A DNA stretch of 64,000 bases from Clostridia bacterium (GTDB taxonomy: Bacteria > Bacillota > Clostridia > Lachnospirales > CAG-274), in NCBI GenBank assembly GCA_030524425.1, contig JAUNGN010000003.1, positions 111,190 through 175,189 on the forward strand, in the 5' to 3' direction. The position numbers were made by a program, and so were the translations under genes. The notes under the pieces were generated by a model, which had not been told where the DNA came from, ran no database searches, and worked only from the letters and a program-made list of their open reading frames with translations. How positions within the stretch are numbered: position 1 is the stretch's first letter; the number at the start of each line of letters is the position of its first letter. Below are positions 46,048 to 54,126 of the stretch, one piece after another.

Positions 46048-46379
46048 TGATAATTGATTATGGTAAAATTGAAGAAAAGGCTATTTCTGACTTCAAGGGC
46101 GGAGAAAAAATATTTAATGTTAAAATGTTTACTGATGAAAACAATAAAATTATGATGGGCAGACTTGAGCCCGGGGCATCCATTGGTTTACATACTCATT
46201 CAGGTAACAGTGAAATTATTCTTATACAAGAGGGAAAGGGTAAGGTGCTGTATAATGGTGAATATTTGCCTTTAAGGGCAGGAGATGTTCATTATTGTCC
46301 TATGGGGCAGGAGCATAGTCTTATTAATGACAGCAGTGAGGATTTAAAGTTCTTTGCCGTTGTTGGCGGGCATAGGTAA
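46047..46379 (+). CDS. small cupin protein
   Basis: 110 residues, one cupin barrel with GLHTHSGNSEIILIQEGKGKV (motif 1, metal histidines) and GDVHYCPMGQEHSLIND (motif 2). The ATG overlaps the upstream stop codon (TAATG), so it is translationally coupled to the kinase-like gene. Role unknown; possibly binds a metal-bound metabolite. Confidence 0.88.
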   Translation: MIIDYGKIEEKAISDFKGGEKIFNVKMFTDENNKIMMGRLEPGASIGLHTHSGNSEIILIQEGKGKVLYNGEYLPLRAGDVHYCPMGQEHSLINDSSEDLKFFAVVGGHR

Positions 46380-46396
46380 AAAATATATATAATAAT

Positions 46397-46442
46397 AAAA
46401 GACAGACAAAATTAATTTTTTTAGTTGATTTGTCTGTTTTTT
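46397..46442 (+). terminator. terminator after the cupin gene
   Basis: CAGACAAA (46403-46410) pairs with TTTGTCTG (46429-46436), then six Ts. Confidence 0.7.
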
Positions 46443-46580
46443 GTTTATTGCTATAAGGAATAGTATTTATATCCGTTTATAAAATGTTTATATTTATTTT
46501 AATTACGGTTAAACCTAAATTTATAAGAAATTAAAGGATTGGTATTATGCTTATATAAAAGGTTTAAGGAGGAAAAACAT

Positions 46581-47498
46581 ATGAATAAAATAATGATATT
46601 TATAAACGGATTTTGTATGGCACTTGCTGACAGTGTACCGGGAGTTTCGGGAGGTACCGTTGCATTTCTTATGGGATTTTACGATAATTTTATAGGTGCA
46701 TTGAATGATATTATATCAGGAAATATTGAACAGAAAAAAAGTGCCGTTGGTTATTTGTTTAAGCTTGGCATAGGCTGGATTACGGGATTTGGTCTTGCCG
46801 TGGTTATACTTTCAAACTTGTTTGAAGCGAATATTTACAGAGTTTCGTCTCTTTTTATCGGGTTTATTATATTTGCAATACCCTTAGTGATTTATGATGA
46901 AAAAAATTGCCTTAAAGCTAATTTAAATAAATCCTTTTTTGTTATTGTCGGAATATTAGTTGTAACTGCCATTACCTATTTTAATCCCGTAAACAGTAAC
47001 AATGGATTTGACTTAGCAAATCCCGGTGTTTTCATGTATTTATATGTTTTTGCGGCAGGAGCAATATCAATATGCGCAATGATACTGCCCGGAATTTCAG
47101 GCTCTACGCTTCTGCTGATATTTGGTTTGTATTTACCTGTTATGACAGGCATAAAGAGTATTTTAAGCTTGGATTTCAGTTCTTTGCCTATTATAGCAGT
47201 ATTCGGAATTGGTGTGATTACAGGTGTTGTATCAGTAATTAAAATAATAAAGAAGGCACTTGAAAAATACAGAGGGGCAACAATATACTTAATTTTAGGG
47301 TTAATGATAGGTTCATTATATGCGGTTATTATGGGTCCAACAACTCTTGATAATCCACAGCCGCAGCTTTCAATGAATACCTTCAGTTTAGTATTTTTTG
47401 TAATTGGAGGCGCAGTTATAACAGGAATGCAGCTAATGAAAATTCTTTCGTTGAAAAATACCGTAAATAATTTGTATGACAGCAATGTCCCATATTGA
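46581..47498 (+). CDS. DUF368 polyprenyl-phosphate transporter (PopT family)
   Basis: 305 residues, about eight to nine membrane spans. Two inverted-repeat signatures: ADSVPGVSGGTVAFLMGFYD near residue 11 and ILPGISGSTLLLIFGLY near residue 170. DUF368 proteins were recently shown to recycle the lipid carrier undecaprenyl phosphate across the membrane for cell-wall synthesis. ATG 46581 behind AAGGAGG is preferred over upstream frames. A two-component system follows 53 bases later. Confidence 0.9.
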   Translation: MNKIMIFINGFCMALADSVPGVSGGTVAFLMGFYDNFIGALNDIISGNIEQKKSAVGYLFKLGIGWITGFGLAVVILSNLFEANIYRVSSLFIGFIIFAIPLVIYDEKNCLKANLNKSFFVIVGILVVTAITYFNPVNSNNGFDLANPGVFMYLYVFAAGAISICAMILPGISGSTLLLIFGLYLPVMTGIKSILSLDFSSLPIIAVFGIGVITGVVSVIKIIKKALEKYRGATIYLILGLMIGSLYAVIMGPTTLDNPQPQLSMNTFSLVFFVIGGAVITGMQLMKILSLKNTVNNLYDSNVPY

Positions 47499-47551
47499 CT
47501 ATTTTCAGTGTAGTGATATAATTAAATTATGAAAGCATAAAAGGTGATAAA

Positions 47552-48775
47552 ATGAAAATTAAAAAGCGACTTTTTATATCTAATATTCTTATGATTGTAA
47601 TTCCTGCCATTGTGGGAATTACAGCAGCCATAGGTGCAGCTGAAAGCTGTAAAGGCGTTATATACAGACAGTTTATGGCAGAGCTTAATGAAAAAAGCAG
47701 CAGTTATTATTTGGAAGAAAATATGACTGAACAAACAAAGGAGTTTCTTGATGAAAAATATAGGATTTACAATAAATATAACCTGCCAAAGGATTTGGAG
47801 GACAGAAAGGATCAGGTATTAATAGCATATATGTGTTTTATCGTATTTGTTTTAGTAGCCGGTTCAATATTTTTGACTAACCGTTTTTTGATAAGGTTTG
47901 TATTTAAAAAGATTGAAAAGCCTATTGATATTCTTGTTGATGGTGTAAATCAAATAAGGGACGGTAATTTGGATTTTAAAATAGAATATTCGGAAAATGA
48001 TGAATTTTTGCCTGTATGTCAGGATTTTAATGAAATGTCAGATCGTCTGAGGCAATCTGTTGAAAACACTCAAAAACAGGAACAGAACCGTAAGGAGCTT
48101 ATTGCGGGAATTTCTCATGACATAAGAACTCCACTTACATCAATTAAGGCTTATATAGAAGGACTTCTGGACGGAGTTGCAGTTACACCCGATATGCAGA
48201 AGAAATATATGAAAATAATTCAGCAAAAGGCTAACGATATCGATAAAATGGTAGATAAGTTTTTTATGTTTTCAAAGCTTGATTTGGGTGAGTATCCATT
48301 TTATATTGAAGAAATTGATGTTAATGATGAAATTAATGCAATTTTGGAGGAATGTAAAAACGAATATTTAAAACAGGGCATGAATATTGTTGTTGAAAAT
48401 ATTCCTGAAAGGCTTAAGGTATATGCCGATACTGTACAGTTCAGAAATGCAATTATAAATATTCTTGAAAACAGTCTTAAATATAAGGATAATGATATTG
48501 TAACCGTAAATATTAAATGTCTTGACTCAGATGAATATGTTAAAATAATAATTGAAGATAACGGTCCCGGAGTAAATGAGGAAGCTCTTGATAAGCTTTT
48601 TGATGTATTTTACAGAAATGATCCATCTAGAAATAATCCTAATAAGGGCAGTGGTTTGGGACTTGCTATTACCAAAAAAATTCTTGAATGTCTTGGGGGA
48701 AGTATAGGTGCTGAAAATGTAAAGCCTAAGGGCTTGAGAATAATTTTTAAACTTCCTAAAAAGGGGGAAAAATAA
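47552..48775 (+). CDS. sensor histidine kinase
   Basis: 407 residues: N-terminal membrane span (~8-30), short ~60-residue extracytoplasmic loop, second span (~92-115), HAMP linker, HisKA with H189 in AGISHDIRTPLTSIKAYIEG, then HATPase boxes N (NAIINILENSLKY), G1 (IIEDNGPGV), F and G2 (GSGLGLAITKKI). Gene precedes its response regulator. Signal unknown; position next to a PopT gene hints at cell-envelope sensing. Confidence 0.94.
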   Translation: MKIKKRLFISNILMIVIPAIVGITAAIGAAESCKGVIYRQFMAELNEKSSSYYLEENMTEQTKEFLDEKYRIYNKYNLPKDLEDRKDQVLIAYMCFIVFVLVAGSIFLTNRFLIRFVFKKIEKPIDILVDGVNQIRDGNLDFKIEYSENDEFLPVCQDFNEMSDRLRQSVENTQKQEQNRKELIAGISHDIRTPLTSIKAYIEGLLDGVAVTPDMQKKYMKIIQQKANDIDKMVDKFFMFSKLDLGEYPFYIEEIDVNDEINAILEECKNEYLKQGMNIVVENIPERLKVYADTVQFRNAIINILENSLKYKDNDIVTVNIKCLDSDEYVKIIIEDNGPGVNEEALDKLFDVFYRNDPSRNNPNKGSGLGLAITKKILECLGGSIGAENVKPKGLRIIFKLPKKGEK

Positions 48776-48776
48776 T

Positions 48777-49469
48777 ATGTCGGAAAGTATTCTGATAATT
48801 GAAGATGATATTTCCATTGCTGAAATTGAAAGAGATTATCTCGAAATTAAGGGATTTAATGTCGAAATTGAAAATGATGGCATAAGGGGAATGAATAAAG
48901 CAATGGAAGGAAAATATAGTCTTATTCTTCTTGATGTTATGCTCCCTAATATGGATGGCTTTAATATATGCAGAAAGCTCAGAGAGGAACTTGATATACC
49001 TATTATTATGGTAACGGCAAAGAAAGAAGATATTGATAAAATACGGGGTTTAGGTCTTGGGGCAGATGATTATGTTGTAAAGCCTTTTTCTCCCGGTGAG
49101 CTTGTGGCAAGAGTTGAAGCAAATATTGGGGCATACAGGCGTATAAAGGGCAGCAGTACTAATGTTAAGCCAGAAATCACCATAGGTACATTGAGGATAA
49201 ATCAAAGGTCTCACAGGGTTTTTGTGAATAATAAAGAGATTTTTTTAAAAAACAGGGAATATGAGCTTCTTCTTTTTCTTGTGACAAATGCTGATATGGT
49301 ATTCAGTAAAGAGGCTTTGTATGAAAAAATATGGGGTTATGATGCCTTGGGAGATATTGCAACTGTTGCTGTACATATCAACAGGCTGAGAGAAAAAATT
49401 GAAGAGGATTCTGCAAATCCCCGTTATATTGAAACGGTTTGGGGCGCGGGATACCGTTTCAGGGTTTAG
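48777..49469 (+). CDS. OmpR-family response regulator
   Basis: 230 residues. Receiver domain with phosphorylation site D53 (LILLDVMLPNMDGF), conserved lysine near VVKPFSPGEL, then an OmpR winged helix (FLKNREYELLLFL…VHINRLREKIE…VWGAGYRF). The ATG starts one base after the kinase stop. Confidence 0.95.
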   Translation: MSESILIIEDDISIAEIERDYLEIKGFNVEIENDGIRGMNKAMEGKYSLILLDVMLPNMDGFNICRKLREELDIPIIMVTAKKEDIDKIRGLGLGADDYVVKPFSPGELVARVEANIGAYRRIKGSSTNVKPEITIGTLRINQRSHRVFVNNKEIFLKNREYELLLFLVTNADMVFSKEALYEKIWGYDALGDIATVAVHINRLREKIEEDSANPRYIETVWGAGYRFRV

Positions 49470-49497
49470 TTAAAATAAATTATAAAGAGGTAATATT

Positions 49498-50361
49498 ATG
49501 TGGATATTGTTTGCCTTTGGTTCGGCTTTTTTTGCGGGAATAACTGCTGTTTTGGCTAAATGCGGAGTTGAAAATGTAGATTCTGACGTGGCTACGGCGC
49601 TTAGAACAATAATTGTACTGATTTTTTCATGGATAATGGTTTTTGTGACAGGCGGAAATACTGATATAAGTTCCGTTTCGTTTAAAACCTGGGTATTTCT
49701 TATATTGTCTGGTATGGCAACGGGTGCATCCTGGCTTTGCTATTTTAAGGCTTTACAGCAGGGAGATATTAATAAGGTAGCTCCTATTGATAAATCAAGT
49801 GCTATTATTACCATGATTTTAGCTATTATATTTTTAAATGAAGCCTTGACTGCTTTAAAGGCGGTTTCAATAGTTTTAATTGCTGCTGGTACATATATGA
49901 TGATTGAGAAAAAACAAGTATCACAAAATACCAATTACAAAAGCAGCTGGCTGCTATTTGCTCTGGCATCTGCATTTTTTGCTGCTCTTACATCAATTTT
50001 GGGTAAGGTGGGAATTGAAAATATTGACTCAAATCTTGGAACTGCCATAAGGACATTTGTTGTGCTTATTATGGCGTGGATTGTTGTTTTTGTAAAAGGA
50101 AAAGCATATGATTTAAGGCATATAGATGTAAAAAGTATTTTGTTTATTGTATTATCAGGCATTGCAACAGGCTGTTCATGGCTTTGTTATTACAGGGCAC
50201 TTCAAGGAGGACCTGCAAGCGTTGTAGTGCCTATAGATAAGCTAAGTATACTTGTAACAATACTTTTTTCATATATAGTGTTTAAAGAAAGGCTGACAAA
50301 AAAATCTTTGTTGGGACTGATTTTGATTGTGATTGGAACATTGTTACTGCTCGTACCTTAA
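49498..50361 (+). CDS. EamA-family (DMT) transporter
   Basis: 287 residues with ten membrane spans in two homologous halves, each starting LFAFGSAFFAGITAVLAKCG or LFALASAFFAALTSILGKVG and containing SWLCYFKALQ/SWLCYYRALQ. Exports or imports small metabolites; substrate unknown. Confidence 0.93.
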   Translation: MWILFAFGSAFFAGITAVLAKCGVENVDSDVATALRTIIVLIFSWIMVFVTGGNTDISSVSFKTWVFLILSGMATGASWLCYFKALQQGDINKVAPIDKSSAIITMILAIIFLNEALTALKAVSIVLIAAGTYMMIEKKQVSQNTNYKSSWLLFALASAFFAALTSILGKVGIENIDSNLGTAIRTFVVLIMAWIVVFVKGKAYDLRHIDVKSILFIVLSGIATGCSWLCYYRALQGGPASVVVPIDKLSILVTILFSYIVFKERLTKKSLLGLILIVIGTLLLLVP

Positions 50362-50394
50362 AATTTCAGGCTGATTTTTTCAGCCTGAAATTTT
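50360..50394 (+). terminator. terminator of the EamA gene
   Basis: Fifteen-base arms, AAAATTTCAGGCTGA (50360-50374) and TCAGCCTGAAATTTT (50380-50394), form a perfect hairpin overlapping the stop codon region. Confidence 0.8.
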
Positions 50395-50499
50395 GTATTA
50401 TGTTAGCAGAGGGGTGAATTATAGGGTAGCTGATTTTATAAATTAATGTTTATAGGGCTGGTTAATTTAGTTTTAGACGCAAATGCGAGCTTTTGCTAT

Positions 50500-50638
50500 A
50501 ACCCCTCAGTCCGGCTCAAAGAGCCGGCCAGCTCCCCTGCAGGGGCGCCAAGTAACTGTTCTTTTGCCAACTGCTGTACCAAAAAGAATGCCTGCTTGGC
50601 TCCCTTTTAAGGGAGCTGTCACGAAGTGACTGAGGGTT
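50500..50638. mobile_element. MITE-like GC-rich repeat element
   Basis: About 139 bases, clearly richer in GC than its surroundings and with no ORF. Ends are inverted: ACCCCTCAGTC (50501-50511) and GACTGAGGGTTT (50628-50639). Inside are further paired segments: GGCTC…GAGCC (50513-50525), CTCCCCT…AGGGG, CTTGGCTCCCTT with AAGGGAGCT, and GTCACGAAGTGAC at the right end. This CCCTCAGTC/TTGGCTCCC type of element is dispersed in many Firmicutes genomes. Only this copy is visible here. Confidence 0.75.
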
Positions 50639-50639
50639 T

Positions 50640-50775
50640 TGCGCTGCAGACTAAAATCCGCAGGTTTGCAGCCCTAAAGAATACGGACCTTGCTTTGCGT
50701 AGCAAAGTTGTTTGATAGAATTTACTTCCTCCGAGGATGGTTACAAAACTGCATTTTGGTCAATTAAACATTAAT
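50640..50775. other. intergenic remainder after the repeat element
   Basis: Holds TGCAGACTAAAATCCGCAGG (from about 50644), similar to a motif near 12703, and the palindrome CTTTGC-GTA-GCAAAG (about 50694-50708). No gene is seen. Confidence 0.4.
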
Positions 50776-51723
50776 TTACACTTCTTCTACCATTCTGAAT
50801 ATAAGGGATCCCTCATACTCATTAGGCCCGTATGATGTAAAGAATACTCTTCCGTTTATAGGAGCAGTTAGTTTTTGCCTTACGGTACCTTCATAGGGGT
50901 CAAGAATATAACCCAGTAGTTCACCGCTTTTAACGTAGTCATTTACGTGGGCACATTTGCAAAGTACACCTGCCTGTGAATTTCTTACGGAATGAACATT
51001 TTTAGATGCAATTACGGTACTTTCACTTCCATTTGGAATATCAATATTCTTTAATATACCCTGTTTAAGGGCAAATCGTATAACTGCAGCAACAGCTTCT
51101 TTGCCTGCGTCCTCATTAATCCTTGCCGTAGCTCCTATGTAAAGGGAAAAAGCCTTTGTGTTCCAAATCTGCCAGTTATAATTAAGTGTAGTTGTATCAT
51201 AAGGCTTTGAGTTTCTTACATATACATAGGGCAGACCAAAGTCCTTTGCTGTTTCAGTATCCTCATAGCCTGTGTGCATCATTCTGACGTGAGGTATGAA
51301 TTTGCCTGCCCTGTAATGGCTTGTAAAATGAATACCAAATTCATAGTCCTTAACATATTCAAAAACATAATGAGCTATTCTCTGTGTGGTCTCACCTAAG
51401 TTATATCCGGGGAACATTCTGTTAATGTCAGTATTATCCATAGCCCAGAAGCGTTTTTCAACATTGATTGAAAAGTTGTTTACTGTAGGTATAACTACAA
51501 TGGATTTGCCTTTTTCAATTTTTCCTTCTTCTTCAAGAACCTTAAGCCTCGCTATAATCTGGGAGCAGTTATACATCTGCTGATGCTCATTGCCTCTTGT
51601 TGCACCTACTATGGCAAGACTTTTTTCACAGTCCTTATTGTCTGTATCACCGAAACGAAAGGCTGTTATTCTCATGGTATCTCTGTAGGGAGAGGGCAGT
51701 TCAAATATAATTTCTTTTTTCAT
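50776..51723 (-). CDS. AstE/AspA-like M14 protein, probable pseudoenzyme subunit
   Basis: 315 residues, paralogue of the gene before it. The zinc motif GTHGDE reads ATRGNE, so the first zinc histidine is R43 (E46 is kept), GIHFTS keeps the second histidine (H132), and the catalytic glutamate of VIEAG becomes Y195 in SLYIG. A catalytic AstE/AspA is thus unlikely. The C-terminal ~85 residues have the lipoyl-like beta-barrel of the family. ATG 51723 follows GGGAGGTG and is one base after the partner stop. It may act as a binding or regulatory partner. Confidence 0.82.
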   Translation of the reverse strand: MKKEIIFELPSPYRDTMRITAFRFGDTDNKDCEKSLAIVGATRGNEHQQMYNCSQIIARLKVLEEEGKIEKGKSIVVIPTVNNFSINVEKRFWAMDNTDINRMFPGYNLGETTQRIAHYVFEYVKDYEFGIHFTSHYRAGKFIPHVRMMHTGYEDTETAKDFGLPYVYVRNSKPYDTTTLNYNWQIWNTKAFSLYIGATARINEDAGKEAVAAVIRFALKQGILKNIDIPNGSESTVIASKNVHSVRNSQAGVLCKCAHVNDYVKSGELLGYILDPYEGTVRQKLTAPINGRVFFTSYGPNEYEGSLIFRMVEEV

Positions 51724-51724
51724 T

Positions 51725-52678
51725 TTACTTAACACCTCCCAAAATTCTTGCTATTAATGAGCCTGAATATACAACGGGATATTCTCTTATTGTAAACAGA
51801 AGTCCGTCACAGGGTGATTTTATTTCGCTTTTGACAGTTCCTGTAAGTGGGTCTACAATATTGCCTACAATATCACCTTTTTTTAGTATTGAAGAATGCT
51901 TTGCACTTTGTACAAATATTCCCGATGCCTCTGCATTAATGAAGTATACTTCATTTTCCTCTGATGTTGTAACAGGATGGTGAATTTTACTTTTAAATAT
52001 ATCATCACCAAGCCACATACCCATTTCCTTCATAATGTTGAATATACCGTCAGCAATTTGTATGCAGTAGTCCTTTGTAATTCGCATACCTACACCTGCT
52101 TCAATAACAATACATGGCGTGTTTCTTATATTTAATGAATAGCAGAGTGTGGACTCCAGCACAGTTGCATTGTCATGTACCCATAAAAAATCCAGGTTAA
52201 GTTTTTCTGCAATTGGAAGAAGCTTGTCTCCCATGGTTACATTAATTCTAGCCTGTGGTATTTCGGTTAAAAATATATTTGATGCGTGAATGTCAAGTAC
52301 AAGGTCAGAGCCTTCAAGACTTTCTATAATATCTCTTGCCACAATATCCACCATTGTGCCATGGCTGTCACCGGGGAAAACTCTGTTCATATCCATATCG
52401 AAAGAGGGGATACCTCTTTCGATACAGTCTATGCCTAAGGGATTTGTAGCAGGGTATATATCTACAATACCGTTAAGGTATTCAGGATGTGCCTGAATCC
52501 TTTCTGCTATCATATATGCCACATACTGTCCTTCAAGCTCATCACCGTGAGTTCCTGTTACTACGGATAATCTTTTTTGTCCTCTCTTAACTTCATTCTG
52601 ATATCGGCAGCGTTTTATTTCAAGAGTTTCATCAATAGGTAATTTTGTTGATGAAATTACTTCAACTTTTTTAATCAT
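51725..52678 (-). CDS. AstE/AspA-family M14 zinc hydrolase
   Basis: 317 residues of the succinylglutamate desuccinylase/aspartoacylase family, with intact active site: zinc ligands H44 and E47 in GTHGDELEG, H131 in LDIHAS, and catalytic E193 in VIEAGVGM. The C-terminal ~90 residues form the family's lipoyl-like barrel. It could cleave an acyl-amide made by the ligase encoded in the same operon. Its ATG overlaps the transglutaminase stop by four bases. Substrate unknown. Confidence 0.88.
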   Translation of the reverse strand: MIKKVEVISSTKLPIDETLEIKRCRYQNEVKRGQKRLSVVTGTHGDELEGQYVAYMIAERIQAHPEYLNGIVDIYPATNPLGIDCIERGIPSFDMDMNRVFPGDSHGTMVDIVARDIIESLEGSDLVLDIHASNIFLTEIPQARINVTMGDKLLPIAEKLNLDFLWVHDNATVLESTLCYSLNIRNTPCIVIEAGVGMRITKDYCIQIADGIFNIMKEMGMWLGDDIFKSKIHHPVTTSEENEVYFINAEASGIFVQSAKHSSILKKGDIVGNIVDPLTGTVKSEIKSPCDGLLFTIREYPVVYSGSLIARILGGVK

Positions 52679-53454
52679 TTGATTTCACCAACCTTAACCG
52701 TTACATTTGCAGTCTGATTAACAATACCTTGATTTGAGACAAAACAGCCTCTTTCAACACTGCATCCCAGACTGTCAAGCCCCTGTGAAAGCTTAATATA
52801 GCCATAGTCAACAATATTGTTGTTAGTAGGGTCAATGGCATACCATGCACCATTATGATAATATTCTACCCAGGCGTGGGTTTCGCCGTCGCCTTCAATA
52901 AATCCTGCGGCATATCTTGCAGGAATTTTAAGCTCTCTTAAAAAAGCAATTACAATATGTGCATAGTCCTGACATACTCCCTGCTTTAATTCAAAGGCTT
53001 CTGCTGCTGTTGTGTTAATATCCGTAACTCCTTTTGTATATGTCATATAATTATATACTGTTTCGGAAATAAACTTAACAGTATTTTCAGTGCCTTCGGG
53101 AATGCTGAGCTTTTTTAAAAATGCAATCATATTGTCGCTTAATTTGGCAGAAGAGCTGGGGTAGAGATATACTCTGTTAAGCTCCTCCATAATTTTATAT
53201 TTTCCAAGACCTGCCTTGCCCTTAACAGAAAACATAAAGCTTGTGTGTTCCGGTAAAATTGTGCCGTTTACGGTTATGTTGCCGTAGGAATCCTTACCTG
53301 TTGTAAAATTTGCATCAGGCTCAACAGTAAGTTTTTCATCATATATCATTTGGCAAAAACTGTTGTGAGGAATACATTTAAGCACAAAGTTATGGTTTAT
53401 TACAGGAAGACTGAAATCAATTTTAGTAGTAAATTCAAAATCATAAGTTTTCAT
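52675..53454 (-). CDS. transglutaminase-fold cysteine protease/amidase
   Basis: 259 residues with a beta-rich N-terminal half and a transglutaminase-like core with an intact triad: C161 (QGVCQDYAH), H193 (ETHAWVEYY) and D208 (AIDPTNN). In ATP-grasp/alpha-E operons such proteins are thought to cut or transfer peptide-like amides. No signal peptide, so it acts in the cytoplasm with its neighbours. Confidence 0.9.
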   Translation of the reverse strand: MKTYDFEFTTKIDFSLPVINHNFVLKCIPHNSFCQMIYDEKLTVEPDANFTTGKDSYGNITVNGTILPEHTSFMFSVKGKAGLGKYKIMEELNRVYLYPSSSAKLSDNMIAFLKKLSIPEGTENTVKFISETVYNYMTYTKGVTDINTTAAEAFELKQGVCQDYAHIVIAFLRELKIPARYAAGFIEGDGETHAWVEYYHNGAWYAIDPTNNNIVDYGYIKLSQGLDSLGCSVERGCFVSNQGIVNQTANVTVKVGEIK

Positions 53455-53466
53455 AACAAAGCCTCC

Positions 53467-54126
53467 CTATTTAAAAAGTTTACCTACACAGGCTGCTATG
53501 TCATCAGGTGTTGCTACACTGCTTTCAAGTATTTCATCTAAATCATAGCATATATGGTCTGTGTCAAGGTGATGAATATATCTTTTTAGTCTGTTTTTGC
53601 AGCCTTTAATTTTGTATTCACTTCTGTCAAAGCGTGTAAATATATCAATTCTTTCAACGTATTTGCCTGCTTTAATTGTATCTCTTACATAGTCGTCAAT
53701 TATGTAGTCATCAACGGCACCCCAGAAGCTCATAAGATTATCTACTACCTGCTGTAAATCATATATTCTGCAATGATTATCACTGAATAATCTCATAACA
53801 TTGTTATAAGCCAGCTGAATATAAGCAACTGTTTCGGTGTCAATTTGTTCTCTTAAAATAATAGAGTTGTCATAAGCCTTAGACATTGATGTTTTAATAC
53901 TTGAGGGACAGTTTTCATCGCTTATAATTGTTTTTAAAAATGATTCCTTATCTGCTACATCAAGAGTAATTCCAAGTCTTGAACAAAATTCCTTGTAAGC
54001 TGTACTGTCATAGTCTACCATTCTGTCATAAAATTCTGTTATTATGTGTGATAGCTTATAGGCTCTTTCCGTATATCTTCCAAGCCAGTATAAGCAGTTT
54101 GCCTTGTTTACTGATACATTATCCAT
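53467..54126 (-). CDS. alpha-E domain protein
   Basis: 219 residues, nearly all helical. LYWLGRYTERAYKLS near residue 12 is the family signature; length is short against the ~300 usual in proteobacterial alpha-E proteins. The family always travels with circularly permuted ATP-grasp enzymes and has no known activity. Its start overlaps the end of the ATP-grasp gene by 19 bases. Confidence 0.87.
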   Translation of the reverse strand: MDNVSVNKANCLYWLGRYTERAYKLSHIITEFYDRMVDYDSTAYKEFCSRLGITLDVADKESFLKTIISDENCPSSIKTSMSKAYDNSIILREQIDTETVAYIQLAYNNVMRLFSDNHCRIYDLQQVVDNLMSFWGAVDDYIIDDYVRDTIKAGKYVERIDIFTRFDRSEYKIKGCKNRLKRYIHHLDTDHICYDLDEILESSVATPDDIAACVGKLFK

